The position numbers were made by a program, and so were the translations under genes. Source: Cladophialophora immunda (Eukaryota; Ascomycota; Eurotiomycetes; Chaetothyriales; Herpotrichiellaceae). From it: a stretch of DNA of 64,000 nucleotides. The notes under the pieces were generated by a model. The model searched no databases. It was not told where the DNA came from and saw only the letters and a list, made by a program, of their open reading frames with translations. The stretch covers positions 1,690,777-1,754,776 of the forward strand of contig NW_015622545.1 of the NCBI RefSeq assembly GCF_000835495.1, given 5' to 3'. How positions within the stretch are numbered: the first letter of the stretch is position 1; each line of letters opens with the position of its first letter. Below are positions 1 through 10,206 of this stretch, piece after piece.

Positions 1-427
1 GCTCAACAGCAAACAAAGCTGGACATGAACAACAGCTGGACAGCAAACACCGCAGTTTAGAAGCGCAGTCTGCCTGCGCAGCCTGCACAGAATGCACGTG
101 GACGTCTGGGTACAGCCTCCTTTCCTTCTCTCCTTTCTTCCCACACTTTCATTTTGTCTTTTCTCTCTCCACTTCCATCATTCCTTTCCTCCAAGGTAGC
201 CTGCCAGGCGTTTGACTTTCGGGGCAGAGAAGAGTCGTCTGTGTGGCCTACTGTCGTCTTCCTGACACGGGTGTATACCATATACACAACTCTATACCTC
301 CTTTTATCATCTTTTAATATTGCATTGCAGGTGGGTGCTGTTCCAGTCTACGCCTTGCAGCCCTCCTTCACATCGTGCAATGTGCTGACCTTTTTGCTTG
401 CCTACAGCACATTGCTGATATTAGAAC
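1..427. other. No gene recognised
   Basis: Pyrimidine-rich sequence with short open frames in several directions, none protein-like. I see no start, splice or domain signal that supports a gene. Confidence 0.5.
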
Positions 428-963
428 ACAATGACTTTCTCAAAATTCATCCTTCCTACCATCGCCCTGCGAGCTCGGTGTTGGCAGCTCCTCGCCGACA
501 TCAGAAACCATGACCTTCGCAAGATTCATCCTTCCTACCATCACCCTGGCGAGCTCGGTGTTGGATACGTCCACACCATGACCTTGTCGAACACCATCCT
601 TCCCACCCTCGCCCAGCGAGAGCTTCGGTGAACTGGCGTTGATGCACAATGCTCGTCGAGCTACGACCGTGGTGAGCTCGTCCAAAGGAGGCTTACTCTG
701 GGCATTGGACCGTGCCATGTTCCGGCGAATTCTCATGAACAATGGAGGTGCCTTTGCTCTCATCCCTCAAACCTTATGAGAGGTCCAACATCGCCGATGC
801 CTTGGAGACGGTCAAACATGAGCCAGGTCAGAACATCACCGAGGGAGAGCCCTCGTACTGGCGAGCTCGGTGTTGGCCCCAAGTATGTCCTCACCATGAC
901 TTTATCCACAATCATCCTTCCAACACTCGCCCTGGCAAGCTCGATGTTGAGTACGTCCACCCC
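428..963 (+). repeat. Degenerate repeat of signal-peptide-like units
   Basis: A unit of roughly 55-80 bp recurs at about 428-505, 507-575, 576-620 and 893-963. Each copy starts with an ATG-ACT/C-TT core, then runs into a block that reads ATCCTTCC-ACC-CTCGCCCTGG and GAGCTCGGTGTTGG. Translated, the copies resemble MTFSKFILPTIAL or MTLSTIILPTLALASS, which looks like the hydrophobic start of a secreted protein. No mature protein follows any copy in frame. The third copy runs directly into the PKA-regulatory-subunit fragment, and the fourth follows it. I infer ancient duplication of a leader-coding exon; the donor gene is unknown. Confidence 0.55.
618..851 (+). pseudogene. Fragment of cAMP-dependent protein kinase regulatory subunit
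   Basis: The first part reads [17 protein letters not shown] and then [17 protein letters not shown]. This is the end of the first cyclic-nucleotide-binding domain of fungal PKA regulatory subunits (the phosphate-binding FGELALMYN-PRAATV cassette). After a shift of reading frame near 740 it continues as [20 protein letters not shown], the start of the second cAMP-binding domain. In intact proteins about ten residues separate these two blocks; here they are deleted. Nothing of the N-terminal dimerisation domain or the remaining C-terminus is nearby. In fungi this subunit holds the PKA catalytic subunit inactive until cAMP binds. This copy is a relic and cannot make a working product. The functional gene must lie elsewhere. 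Confidence 0.75.
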
Positions 964-1047
964 AAGACGAAGACTGAAGCACCGGTCGGTACGTGGTTCA
1001 AGTCGGAGTCGTTGCTCCTTAAAAATCGTGTTGCTGACTATCGAGCC

Positions 1048-1312
1048 AGGCCCCCACCGTCACTGCTACCCCTGCACCTGAAGAAGATCAAGTGAAGGCC
1101 GGGAGCAAGCACAAGCCCACCACAGGAACAAAGAAGGCAGCCTCCAAGAATGTCGCCGCCGCCGCTAAACCCAAGGCCAACACCGTCACAATGGAGCACC
1201 CATGACCAAGACCAAGGCCCCCGCTGTCATTGACACCCCTCCTCCTGAAGAAGACCAAGTCAGGGCACCATGAGCAAGCAAAAGACTACCACAAGCACAA
1301 AGAAGGCCACCC
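1048..1312 (+). repeat. Two degenerate copies of a Lys/Ala/Pro-rich coding segment
   Basis: The stretches at 1048-1150 and 1216-1312 are clearly related. Both run AGGCCCCC-CTGTCA-TG-ACCCCT, then CCTGAAGAAGA-CAAGT, then AGCAAGCACAAG or equivalent, and CAAAGAAGGC. Translated, they resemble a basic, Pro/Thr/Lys-rich tail of the kind seen in nuclear linker proteins, but both are interrupted by stops. The offset is about 168 bp. Confidence 0.45.
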
Positions 1313-1324
1313 CCAAGAAGGCAA

Positions 1325-1623
1325 CGACGGAAATGGATTCACGACAAGATAGTCGAGGCCAATCTGCTCCACCTGTTCGTCAAGAGCAATTGTGACGATG
1401 AAGACCTGATCCTGCCCAACACCCTCGAAGTCAAGACTACGTCCGCCGACTATATCGGCTAGGATCCCGAGGTGGCGGCCAAAGATTTCCGCCGCCGCAT
1501 CCGGAACCACGAGAAAGTGTCCCAGGCGGTCGACGAGTCAGAAAAGCATCTCACCTACGTGAACCTCATGGCCTCGATGAGCAAGCACGGGCTTTTCAGC
1601 CGGTTTCTCCTTGGCTTGATGGT
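1325..1623 (+). pseudogene. Broken gene of unknown family, one internal stop
   Basis: About 100 codons read as ordinary globular, charged protein (starting RRKWIHDKIVEANLLHLFVK) and are interrupted once by a TAG at 1460-1462. The same frame then continues smoothly (DPEVAAKDFRRRIRNHEKVS) towards a possible donor at GTGTGT near 1620. The Lys-rich tail just upstream may belong to the same ancestor. I do not recognise the family. Confidence 0.45.
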
Positions 1624-1961
1624 GTGTGATCACGACTCCACCTGGGTCGTCGTTGTCCGCAGCGACATCGGCTGTTACAACATCTTCAGCGACATTGCCT
1701 GCCGTGACATTGTTTGCAGGCATGGCTGCAGCGACGCCATCCACGGGAATGGCATCTCCCCAACACAGAATGGGTCAACAGGAAGCACAAGGCAGTGGAC
1801 AAAATACTCTGGCACCTGGCACCTGGCATTCCCGGTCACCCGATCCGGCAACCTTCTGGTCACATGCAACAAAATCAAGGTCATGGGCAGCTACTGGGAT
1901 GGCGGCTGAGATAGCTGCTGAGTCGTATCGAGCCAGCACCAAACCCGACAAAGTCGCTCCA

Positions 1962-2147
1962 ATGGCGTTCCTCGATGGCATGCGCGGGCTTGCTCGTAAG
2001 CTCGACAAAAATGTCTTGCTTGGTGGATTTGCAGCGGTCGGCTGGATGAGAAGAAGGGAGGGGTTTGCGAGAGTGGACGCTGAAAAGTACAAAAGGAGTT
2101 GGGATGGCATCGAGGTCGAAGGCGAGTTCAACCTCCGTAGACAATAA
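1962..2147 (+). CDS. Short open frame, possibly a 3' exon
   Basis: The 61 codons from this ATG (MAFLDGMRGLARKLDKNVLL...) have the composition of real protein and end at TAA. No domain is recognised. It may be the last exon of the broken gene upstream, or a relic. Low confidence as an independent gene. Confidence 0.25.
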   Translation: MAFLDGMRGLARKLDKNVLLGGFAAVGWMRRREGFARVDAEKYKRSWDGIEVEGEFNLRRQ

Positions 2148-2255
2148 TCCGCTCATCCGCCTCAACATACCTGTCTTCTACCTCCAGCAGATACTATAAC
2201 CAACCTGTTTGTACGCATATTGAAATCTCAATCCAACTCTCCTGCACCCAAAAAC

Positions 2256-2375
2256 ATGGCGCACTTCATTGTTGCTGGTGCCCTCCTTATCTCAACAGCC
2301 TTGTCGCCAAGCACTGTTAAGACCACCATGGTAACCCGCACACAAAACAATCACACACAACACAATAAGGGCTGA
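2256..2375 (+). CDS. Tiny open frame with signal-peptide-like start
   Basis: ATG in a good fungal context (CAAAAACATGGCG) begins MAHFIVAGALLISTALS, a plausible secretion leader of about 17 residues, but the frame ends after 39 codons. A GT donor directly follows codon 25 (ACCATG|GTAACC), so this may be a first exon whose partners are lost. No downstream exon was identified. Confidence 0.2.
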   Translation: MAHFIVAGALLISTALSPSTVKTTMVTRTQNNHTQHNKG

Positions 2376-4014
2376 TGATTGAGCGAAAAAAGAAAAAAGA
2401 AAAAAGAATGAATGGTATTTACAGAGGTAGGTCCGACTACGTCGATCACCCTCTCTGAGGGAACCCATTAACCACCTAAGCCAGAGTCCCGAAGAACCGC
2501 TAATTGAACCACCGCCACAAGTGACTGTGGAGAGTCCCGAAGAACCGCTTTTGATGCGAAGGCTTGGGTAAAGGAATTGGACCTTTCCACTAGGCTAATG
2601 TACCCACCAGGGCAGGCGACAGGAATTGTGCCAAAGAAATATATATATACATTATATTCTCAGCCTCCACTTGTCATGTGACCGCGGTCAGTCACATCTG
2701 TCACCTCACCTATGGCACTTTTGATATCGCCCATTCTTAATATTCCTGTCTTGGCGTCTCAAGCGATGCCTATGGAGAAACTGGAGGCCGGTGAACAGCA
2801 GGGGCAGTGAGGCTTCAATCTCAAATTTTGGTCTCATGACTGAAGCTCCGTGCCTTACTGCACTGTCCTCCGGATGGATGCACATTGTATATCAGCAACA
2901 GCAGGAAGGAGATAATGCCGAACGCGAACTGACAGCTCTCCTTCTGTCGCGCCCCTATGAAGAACAACATCAACTGCAAGATGTCAGATTCATGGATGAT
3001 GGCTCCGTCAATGGGGGAAGCGCAAGTCTAGAGATTTCCCGACCCCAGGTTCACACTCCCAGTGTCCGCCCTCAAGTCATTACCGCCGATCCCTCCAGGC
3101 CGTCCTCGGCCCATGCCCTGGACCCCTGCCTCCCTCGCAAAGATAGCAGCACAACAAACAATATCGTGACCGCGAAAAAGGAGTAAGCTAGTTCCGCGAG
3201 CGACGATCGTCTCTTCTCGCCCAGATTTGGTCTCTTCAGACTTTCCACAGCCAGCCTTTCCTTTAATGAGGAGCTTCCCAACGAGATCGGCAGTGCCTGT
3301 GGCAACACCACCCAAGACAACCGAACCAAGACCCAAGCCACCAGCAAAAGAACATTGAAGCGAGAGAAGAAAAGATCTTGCTCTGGGGAGCCATAAACGA
3401 CGGGGGTGAGCTTGTTGGATCGCAGCCTCCTGGTCCTCCTTCTACCGCTGAGCAGCATCATTCGCCAAAGCGTCATCTGGGATTGGAGCGCCTAGTAAAG
3501 GCTGATTTGAAAGAAGAATCGTTCTGATTAGGTGCAGAGTGCCAGAGGGAGTGCTGAGTGAAAAGATTTGACATTCTGAAAGTGGTTTCCGGCGGGCGCA
3601 GCGTGCTGGGACTGAATGCTGGGTGCCAGAGTGCCAGGGAGTGCCCTCTGGCCTGCTCAGTGCCCTTCTTGTCTGCGCTGGACTGCCTTCTCCCTCTGCC
3701 TTCTGGCCTGCGAGTGTCGACTGGGACTGCCTTCTGCCCCTTTTGACTTTTCGACTCCAACTCCAACTTTTGTCCAACTTTTGCCCATCTGTCGACCCAA
3801 AGTGTGTTTGATGGTCCAACCTTTTGCCTCTGCGTCCCAAACACCAATTTTTGGGCAACTTCGGTCCAGCCGTCGACCCAAAAACACATAAACACACTTT
3901 CCTTGCTCCTCGAGCGTGTTTGGGTGTTTGATTGACAACCTTTTGGGCTTTGTCCACCTTTTTTTGGCTTTGGCAACTTTGGACTTCTGCAACTTTTTGG
4001 CTTTTGGGGGAAAA
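2376..4014. other. No gene supported
   Basis: Between 2470 and 2560 the string AGTCCCGAAGAACCGCT occurs twice, 48 bp apart. An open frame at 2791-3186 is weakly protein-like but has no family match I can name. From about 3540 to 4000 the sequence is low-complexity, rich in AGTGCC and TTTTGGC words. Similar AGTGCC-rich text recurs at 7380-8060, so it is probably a decayed dispersed repeat. Confidence 0.4.
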
Positions 4015-4252
4015 GTTGTAGCTATTCTACCGCCCTCCAGAAGTATGATCTTTTCTCTCGTGGTGAGCTCGAGATAGGTGGTTTGAGGACCTCTTTTGAC
4101 GCTGCCGTAGGGACCGGTCTTTGCTGTTCATTCTGGGCTGCTAGGAGTTCGTTGAACCTGGCGTCCAGCCTCTGCTTGTCTGAAGGTTTGTCGGCGAGGT
4201 GAAGAGCCTGGAAGTACAACTCAGCAGTCTTGGTGGTGGCGTCTAGGACCGC
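4015..4252 (-). pseudogene. PalB/Rim13 calpain-like protease fragment (MIT domain)
   Basis: On the minus strand the sequence reads KAVLDATTKTAELYFQALHL and DKQRLDARFNELL, matching the N-terminal MIT domain of fungal PalB. After a frame shift it reads LTTREKIILLEGG, the motif that links the MIT domain to the protease core in PalB. The reading then stops; the calpain catalytic domain and C-terminal domains are absent. PalB processes the PacC transcription factor at endosomal membranes in ambient-pH signalling. This is a DNA relic without the protease part. Confidence 0.7.
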
Positions 4253-4935
4253 CTTGCCGGTGGATTTGGGCGGGATTGTCCTCTCGATCGAGCGCGCCTG
4301 GATTGGGAGTACGTACCAACCAACTGCACAACGTTCTGGCATGTTGCACCCTCTGCTCGCCCACGTCGCGGATGAATGACGTATAGAACAAACTGACCTT
4401 GAGCCGGGCGGCGAGTCTCGGCAACGGAATCCCGCCCGAATCTCCTCCAAGGTGGTACATTAACAGAACAAGACCAGTGGATACAAGGGTGCTCCAGTGC
4501 TTGTCTGGCGAGTTTAGTTTTGCTCTTGGGACGTGTTTGTGTCGCTGTGACGGTGGGTCGACTGAAACGGGGATGTATTTTGGCATGTCGGACCGACGCG
4601 AGGTCTCTCTGCGAAAGTTGGCGCCGTGGATTTCTTGCTCCGTCGACTTCTTTGCCGGCTTAGCGCCCTCGTCGTGCCATCTTCGTCGTTTGACTGTCTT
4701 CCCAGCTGCTCAATTTCTTGCTGTGCAGCGCAGTCATTCCATTTGTTGCCAGGTTCTCTTCCGAGACTGCATCGAATCGCACAACGCCCCGCTTTGGAGG
4801 AATCTAAAGCGTATCAAGAATAAAATCCTGAAAGTCCAATCGACGAGCTCCTAGAGCTTCCACCGCCATGACGAAGGTCGAGCACAAGGCTATTTTGAGT
4901 AGGACGTCGAACCTCCTCTTGCTCTGAAATAAACC

Positions 4936-5043
4936 GTGCCAACACCGTCGCCAGTTGTCATCGATGGATGGGGGATCCCGTCCGAGAGCTCTCCTCCAGA
5001 AGGCGACGCAGTTGCTGCCGCCGAGACTCTCGTCATGGATGAG
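4936..5043 (+). pseudogene. N-terminal fragment of cofactor-independent phosphoglycerate mutase
   Basis: About 33 codons read VVIDGWGIPSESSPPEGDAV and then AAAETLVMDE. This is the hallmark N-terminus of alkaline-phosphatase-superfamily phosphoglycerate mutase (the Asp of VIDGWG binds the metal). The family sequence then breaks off into unrelated reading. The enzyme interconverts 3- and 2-phosphoglycerate in glycolysis. With over 450 residues missing, it is a relic. Confidence 0.65.
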
Positions 5044-5799
5044 GTGACGTGCGAATTGGCGCCCCCGAAGACAACATCCCCTCTTTCAACGGCTTCGCGC
5101 TCCTCTCCAGGAAGATTAAAGTAAGAGGCTGTTGAGAGCAATGGCGCCAAGGAGTACTTACTTCAGAAGACGTGACGGGGGAAGTGGTGGAGAGGACGGA
5201 GAGGACGGAGAGAAATCGCGCTTTCTGGAGCGCCACTGCGAGCTTCTCCGAGTACACCTTGAGGGGGCATGTCAGCGGGACGGAGCAGCGCAATAGATCG
5301 TCTTTACTCGAGGGACTGGCGAACGAGGCTGTGATGAACGGGTTGCTAGGGCTGGATGAAAAGCACAACTCCTAGAAGCGAACCGAGCCTAGAGAGCAAA
5401 CAGTTAAAGATCCTGAAGTCCATACCAAGAGACTTTTCGGAATATGGCTCCCAAGAAACGCAGAACGACATTGAGCGAAAATACCTGTCTGAGGAAGGGG
5501 TCCCCGACAATGAGAAGCCCATGACCTACAATAAGATTTGGTTGGTGGCTCCCCACGTTAGATTTGAGCCAAAGATGCTAACATTGGTCACAGGGATCGA
5601 CTGCAGTCTGACCAAGGGGCCACATTTTGCGGTGAGCTTGCGGACATGAGGTGTCGCAGTCGTAGCTCGTCTGTTCATGACAAGAGTCAGTCAGTGCTAT
5701 TCGTCGCAGAACCTACGGTCAGTGTAGTGATCCCTTTGCAAAAGAAGGTGACTTTCGAGGGCCTTCCGGAGGATGACGATGAGAAAGAGAACAAGCGTC
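5044..5799. other. Mixed coding-like debris, no gene supported
   Basis: Both strands contain protein-like stretches, for example minus-strand text around 5170-5360 ending at a clean GTAAGT donor. None can be joined into a gene or assigned to a family with confidence. Confidence 0.35.
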
Positions 5800-6394
5800 G
5801 TCTGCTGTATTGTTGATCGACTCCAGGATGCTGGCTCCTTGGTCGATCTAGAGCGCGTAGCATTATGGCTGAGAGTCGTCAAGTCCGAAGGGTGAGCCAG
5901 TCGTGGCCGGGAAGAGCGAAATAATGTCGAGGGATACCGGGGGCTCAGGCTGGGTGCGATTGAGAGATGTACTTTCCAAACTGCCACCTGTTGACCCAGA
6001 GCTGGGCACAGTAGTGCGGACCCCCGAGAGCGGAGTGGTTTCCAAACACAAAGGACAGGGGGACGTCGTAGCCTTGCAGCATGTCGAGTGTCAAGTTGGT
6101 GGTGAAGAACTCCGCGCCGGGCTGGCTCCGTCCCAGTGGCTTGAGGTGTTTGCCTTTGGCCGTGATGTCTGCCTGGGCATCATACAGCTCGGGATACTTT
6201 TCGAAAAACGCCGGGTCGATGCGAAACGTGGAGGCGCCGTTGTGTGCCCCAAGGAACTTGAACGGCTGGAGCGCGTACTCGGGCGACTTGAAGAGCGATG
6301 CTGGGAGGAGGTATTCTCGAGGGACGGAGCTGGGCACAGCTGAACTTCTAGGTGGCACTGCGACACGATGGTATGAGGCCGGTGGCGGAGGCAT
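5800..6394 (-). pseudogene. GH35 beta-galactosidase C-terminal fragment
   Basis: The minus-strand frame contains PGAEFFTTNLTLDMLQGYDV followed by PLSFVFGN, then AQLWVNRWQFGKYIS. This matches the jelly-roll C-terminal domains of fungal secreted beta-galactosidases (LacA type), where the text runs VPL-F-FG...LYVNG-QFGKY. Beyond it, frame-shifted text still resembles the usual continuation (PVPEGIL..., then DQGASI). The catalytic TIM barrel is absent and at least one frameshift and stops are present. Family members release terminal galactose from plant and other glycans outside the cell. Confidence 0.6.
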
Positions 6395-6752
6395 TTCGGA
6401 TAAATAAGCTCTATTCGGCGCTGCCTCGACGAAGACTGAGCCAGCACGGGCTTGTCAGGCTGTTGACGGACGCCCTGGACTCCGTCATTAGTGGACATAC
6501 CCAACTGAGTGGTGCGTCAGTTTTCTCTGTCCTCCCATGAGGTTGTTATGATCCAGCTAAGCATGTTTTCCTCCTGCGGGTCTTCCCGTGGTGTCCTGCA
6601 CGCCTTGATAGAGGTGCTCACTGCTTAGATAGCTCCCTTCTGGTTCGGGTTAAGAGGGTCGTCAAGGTTCGGGAGGCTGCCGCGCCTAAGAGATGCAGCT
6701 GTGCATGGGTGTCCAGTATTTGGCGGGGTGAGAGGTTCCTTCAAAGAATAGT

Positions 6753-7343
6753 TCATGTGGTTAGCGACGCAATCGCGGAGGAGCGCCTGGAAGTTTGAGC
6801 TTGATGGACGGCGTCCTTGCTGTACTCTGAGGCGCAGTGGTCTCCAGCTTGAGAGACTGTAGGCTTGCTGAGGAACTTGATTTTCAGGGATGGGGGCTTT
6901 GCCTTGTCAGGGGGTGGAAGAGGCGCGTCGGACATCTCGAATTCGGCGTCGTCGTGGGCTATAGAGCAACTGTTGTAGGAAGGCGAGGTAGGTTCATTCT
7001 CCTCGTTGGAATTATAGGCGACAGGAGAATCGTCGAGATGGTTTGGGATAGCTCTTTCTGATGCCGGAAGATGGTTGGGGTTTGAGGATGGATCTGGCTT
7101 ATGGGTAACAGATATGATGAGTCTGATGATGACGGCGAGTGGGAAATGTGACTGACTCGGCTCATCGAACATTATCGTAGTCGCGAGGAAGGCGCTGTCA
7201 TTTAGCACGACGCAATCTCGCACAAAAGGATCCAGATACGTTGCTGGATCTAACAAGGTCCCCTCTGTGGGCATCGAAGCATTCAGCCTGGCGAGTCGAA
7301 TTGGGACTGCAAATTGCGACCGAATCCTCTGCACGAATACCAT
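6753..7343 (-). CDS. Hypothetical protein
   Basis: A 196-codon frame from a true ATG. The first 60 residues look folded (MVFVQRIRSQFAVPIRLARL...) and the rest is Ser/Pro/Asp-rich and likely disordered. There may be an intron between, since a Pro/Ser-rich linker begins abruptly. I know no family. It sits among gene fragments and may itself be a relic. Confidence 0.3.
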   Translation of the reverse strand: MVFVQRIRSQFAVPIRLARLNASMPTEGTLLDPATYLDPFVRDCVVLNDSAFLATTIMFDEPSQSHFPLAVIIRLIISVTHKPDPSSNPNHLPASERAIPNHLDDSPVAYNSNEENEPTSPSYNSCSIAHDDAEFEMSDAPLPPPDKAKPPSLKIKFLSKPTVSQAGDHCASEYSKDAVHQAQTSRRSSAIASLTT

Positions 7344-7379
7344 ACTCTGCGGCCAATGCAGGTGACACTGCGCTGGAGC

Positions 7380-8060
7380 GACTTTGCTAAGTGCTGAGTG
7401 CCAGAGGGGGTGCTGAGATGTGGGACTTTAGACCAGCCTGGGTTGTGTACACCTTGTCACAGCCTTGGAAGGGGCATAGTATTGTTGGATCCAGATGCCG
7501 AAGGATGTGGCCGTATCAGACAGTCTTGGGTGCTGAGCTTTGCTGAGAGGAAAAAGTTGAAATTCAGGAAATGGTGGGTGCTAAAGTGCCTACACACCTG
7601 AACACCTGAGTGCCAGGAAAAAGGTTTGAATTCTTGGAGTGCCTGTCGAGTGTGTGACTTGCCTATCTGCCCTGCACTGCTGCAGACTGCGCTGTGACTA
7701 GCACTGACTGCGGTGCATTCCCTCAAAGGTCCGATCCAAAGTTCTAAACCACACTTTTCTTTGTCCATTTTCTTTGTGCCTACGACTGTTTGACACCACC
7801 CCTTTCCTTGTCTGTGGGAGGTCACACAATAATCAGAGTTCACATACGGGGCACACACAATGTCGGAGTTCACACACAATGCCGGGGGCAAAAGAGACGG
7901 AGCAAGCAACGTCGGGGTGCACAATCAGAGTGAACACTGTCGGGATAAGCAATCCCGGGGCTGAATATGTCAAACACGATCTCTGCCCTCTGCCCTCTAC
8001 CTTCTAGCCTACGCTGGACTACCCTCGAGTGTGGTTGATCGCCAAACTTTTTGACTTTGG
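7380..8060. repeat. AGTGCC-rich low-complexity repeat, second copy
   Basis: The words GTGCTGAGTGCCAGAG, TGCCAGG and CTCTGCC..CTTCT-GCCT-CGCTGGACT recur here and at 3540-4000. Order is roughly kept, so the two regions are probably decayed copies of one element. No ends or target duplications can be seen. Confidence 0.35.
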
Positions 8061-8145
8061 TAACTTTACTGCTTGAAAGTCCCGTTCTTGGTGGCATTGT
8101 GGCTGATGGTCTAGTCATAGAAACCTACTCTCGTCGACAAATAGC

Positions 8146-8590
8146 CTGCGTCTCCAGAAGAAAATCTTACTCGTCTCGCTGATGCCGGAATTCGGCTCGA
8201 TCGTGAAGCAGACAAGTGCAACAACTGCGGAAAGCTCGGTCACACTACCAAGCGTTGCCCCGAAGAAAGAATCGCAAGTGTTCAGCCTACTGTTACTTGC
8301 TCCTTGTGTGGTGAGGAGGGTCATCGTGTTCGAGACTGTGGCTGGGAGCGTGGTGGTCGTGCCTGCAAAATCTGCGAGTCTGAGGAGCAGTTAGCCAAGG
8401 TGTGTCCTGTCCCTACTATATCTGTGGCCAAACCAAGACTGACATGATGCCATAGGACTGTCCAAACAAGGAGATTTGAGTCTGTCGTAACTGTGGTGAC
8501 GAGGACCACATGGCGAAGGATTGCCCTACTCGCGAGAAGAGAACCTGCCGCAACTGTGGAGCCGAGGATCCAATCGACCATTTTGCTGGT
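8146..8590 (+). pseudogene. CCHC zinc-knuckle nucleic-acid-binding protein, broken
   Basis: The frame reads EENLTRLADAGIRLDREADK and then a series of CCHC knuckles: CNNCGKLGHTTKRC, CSLCGEEGHRVRDC, a defective CKICESEEQ knuckle, CRNCGDEDHMAKDC and CRNCGAED. This is the Gis2/Byr3-like fungal family that binds single-stranded nucleic acid and mRNA. A typical intron (AAG|GTGTGT ... CATAG|GAC, 8400-8455) is retained, so the copy came from genomic DNA, not from an mRNA. A TGA at 8477-8479 and loss of the start and end make it a pseudogene. Confidence 0.7.
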
Positions 8591-8871
8591 CTTTAGGAGA
8601 GAGAGTTGAGCTGAATAGTCAAGGAAAGTGAGTGTTGAAGAGACGGTGAGGAACACGGAGCCTCTGTCAAGTGGCATCGGTCAGTCGATCGCCGAATCTG
8701 TTTGCCTGATAACCCCTACGTCCAAATCCTACTTTTCCTGGCCGCCTTTTCCTTTCTAAGCTCTGACCATCGCTGTAGGTTGTTCTGCAGCACATATCTC
8801 CCGTTTGCGCCCTGCTTCATAACCAAAAACTCGCAGTGGTTGATGTCTCGGAGATCCTCGAAGAATTCCAC

Positions 8872-8943
8872 ACTGTAGTGGAATACTGCTTGTCGCGTTC
8901 AATGAGCGTACGCGCTATCGGTCTGCGCTCCGAGTCGTAAGCC
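8872..8943 (-). pseudogene. FAD-dependent phenol-type monooxygenase fragment
   Basis: Twenty-odd codons read FEAYDSERRPIARTLIERD. This is the signature helix of phenol 2-monooxygenase-like flavoproteins (YE-ERRP-A--LI-FD), which lies near the end of the FAD-binding domain. No GxGxxG or other part of the enzyme is nearby. The match is short, so this remains tentative. Confidence 0.4.
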
Positions 8944-9365
8944 TCGAACACCAAACACCCCAACCGTACCGGAGTCCTTCAAGGCTAATGCTGAGCTGAC
9001 CGTCTGGCCTGGTCCTGATCCGATGCCCGAACTGCCCTCGCCTGCCCCCTTGAAAAGGATGGGATCAGCTCTGCCGGCTCTCCCAGCTGTTTCCTATACG
9101 CGTGTCATGCTTTCGTGCAGCATGTTTGTCGCCATATAACGATCATCATTCATACACTCATACACTCGAACCGACCCGATGCCGATTCCGCCCACCAAAG
9201 CGTTCAACAACAGCATCTCCCAAGCCTCATATAGGCGTCTACACACCTCCACTTGCTCGTGGACACACGCGGACACACTCTCTCCCAACCCTCTTCCACG
9301 TCCATCTCGTAAACGGCTTGTGGTCGGCATAACGAAGTTGATCTTGAGCAGTAAAGCAGTCGGAG

Positions 9366-9590
9366 GGAGCAAAGAAATCGTCTACTGCCGTGGGAAAGCC
9401 AAAGGACACCATCGTCGCCGATGCTATTCTAGTGGGGGGACCCGAAGATGTCGATGCCACGGTCGCAGCGGCCGAAGCAGCATTTACAGGACCGCGGAGC
9501 ACATTTACAGGAGCTTAGCGCCCTGAATGTCTGCGACTTCTGGCAGATACTATTCGCCCTGCTTCTCACGTCTGAAACCCGTTGCGACGC
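9366..9590 (+). pseudogene. Aldehyde dehydrogenase N-terminal fragment
   Basis: The frame reads ADAILVGGPEDVDATVAAAE, then AAFTGPRSTFTGA-stop-RPECLRLLADTI. This is the N-terminal segment of the aldehyde dehydrogenase superfamily (usually ...FTGAQRA--L--LADLI). The stop is TAG at 9516-9518 where the family has Gln (CAG), a single C-to-T change. The Rossmann fold, catalytic Cys and Glu are absent. It overlaps the start of the next open frame. Confidence 0.6.
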
Positions 9591-9853
9591 CGGACCCCGA
9601 AAAGCTTTCTGCCCATGAACGCGAGTATCGATACTTTGTTGCCGCCCAAAGACTACGGCGACAGGTGGCAGACCATCTCGCCATCTCGGCCGACGGCTGG
9701 GTGCCCGAGGATGCTTGGGGTGCGGAGCAACTGCAGCATCGGCAGCTCTATTCCAACGTGGTGCAAGCCATCACGAGCACCGAGGATCCGGACCACGACG
9801 CACCGATCAAAAGCGAAAGGGAGCTGAAAGCGATCTGGCGGTTCGACTTATGA
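9527..9853 (+). CDS. Hypothetical protein, doubtful
   Basis: A 108-codon frame from ATG to TGA with acceptable composition (LSAHEREYRYFVAAQRLRRQ). Its first codons overlap the aldehyde dehydrogenase relic in another frame, which weakens the case. No domain recognised and no intron signals. Confidence 0.3.
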   Translation: MSATSGRYYSPCFSRLKPVATPDPEKLSAHEREYRYFVAAQRLRRQVADHLAISADGWVPEDAWGAEQLQHRQLYSNVVQAITSTEDPDHDAPIKSERELKAIWRFDL

Positions 9854-10206
9854 ACCTGGGAATATAGGTTCAGGAGGGGGAGTGATCGCATTACTCACTC
9901 TGTATATTGTACACCAAAGGGAGAAAATTTTCTTGGTTGAATAGATAGCTACGCCTATACTATCCAGCGGGTTCCATGCTGCATCGGTGGTCATGTCGAG
10001 GGCGCCGTTTTCCTGGCCATGAACCTCCAGGGATGGTTCTCTGTGACTTCAAGCTATGAGAGGAAGATGTCCCGAGCCCGTATGAGTCTAGCGAGGTTTG
10101 AATATGACGATAACGCTAGTGCAATAGCATTTTGTAGTAGATGATAGTATATTATGCACGAAGTAACCAGCATCGTTCTCGCCCCCATTCGATGGATTTA
10201 TCGACC
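9854..10206. other. No gene recognised
   Basis: Intergenic sequence 3' of Dicer. AT-rich tracts and many TA dinucleotides around 10100-10160 suggest decay, but nothing else can be named. Confidence 0.5.
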
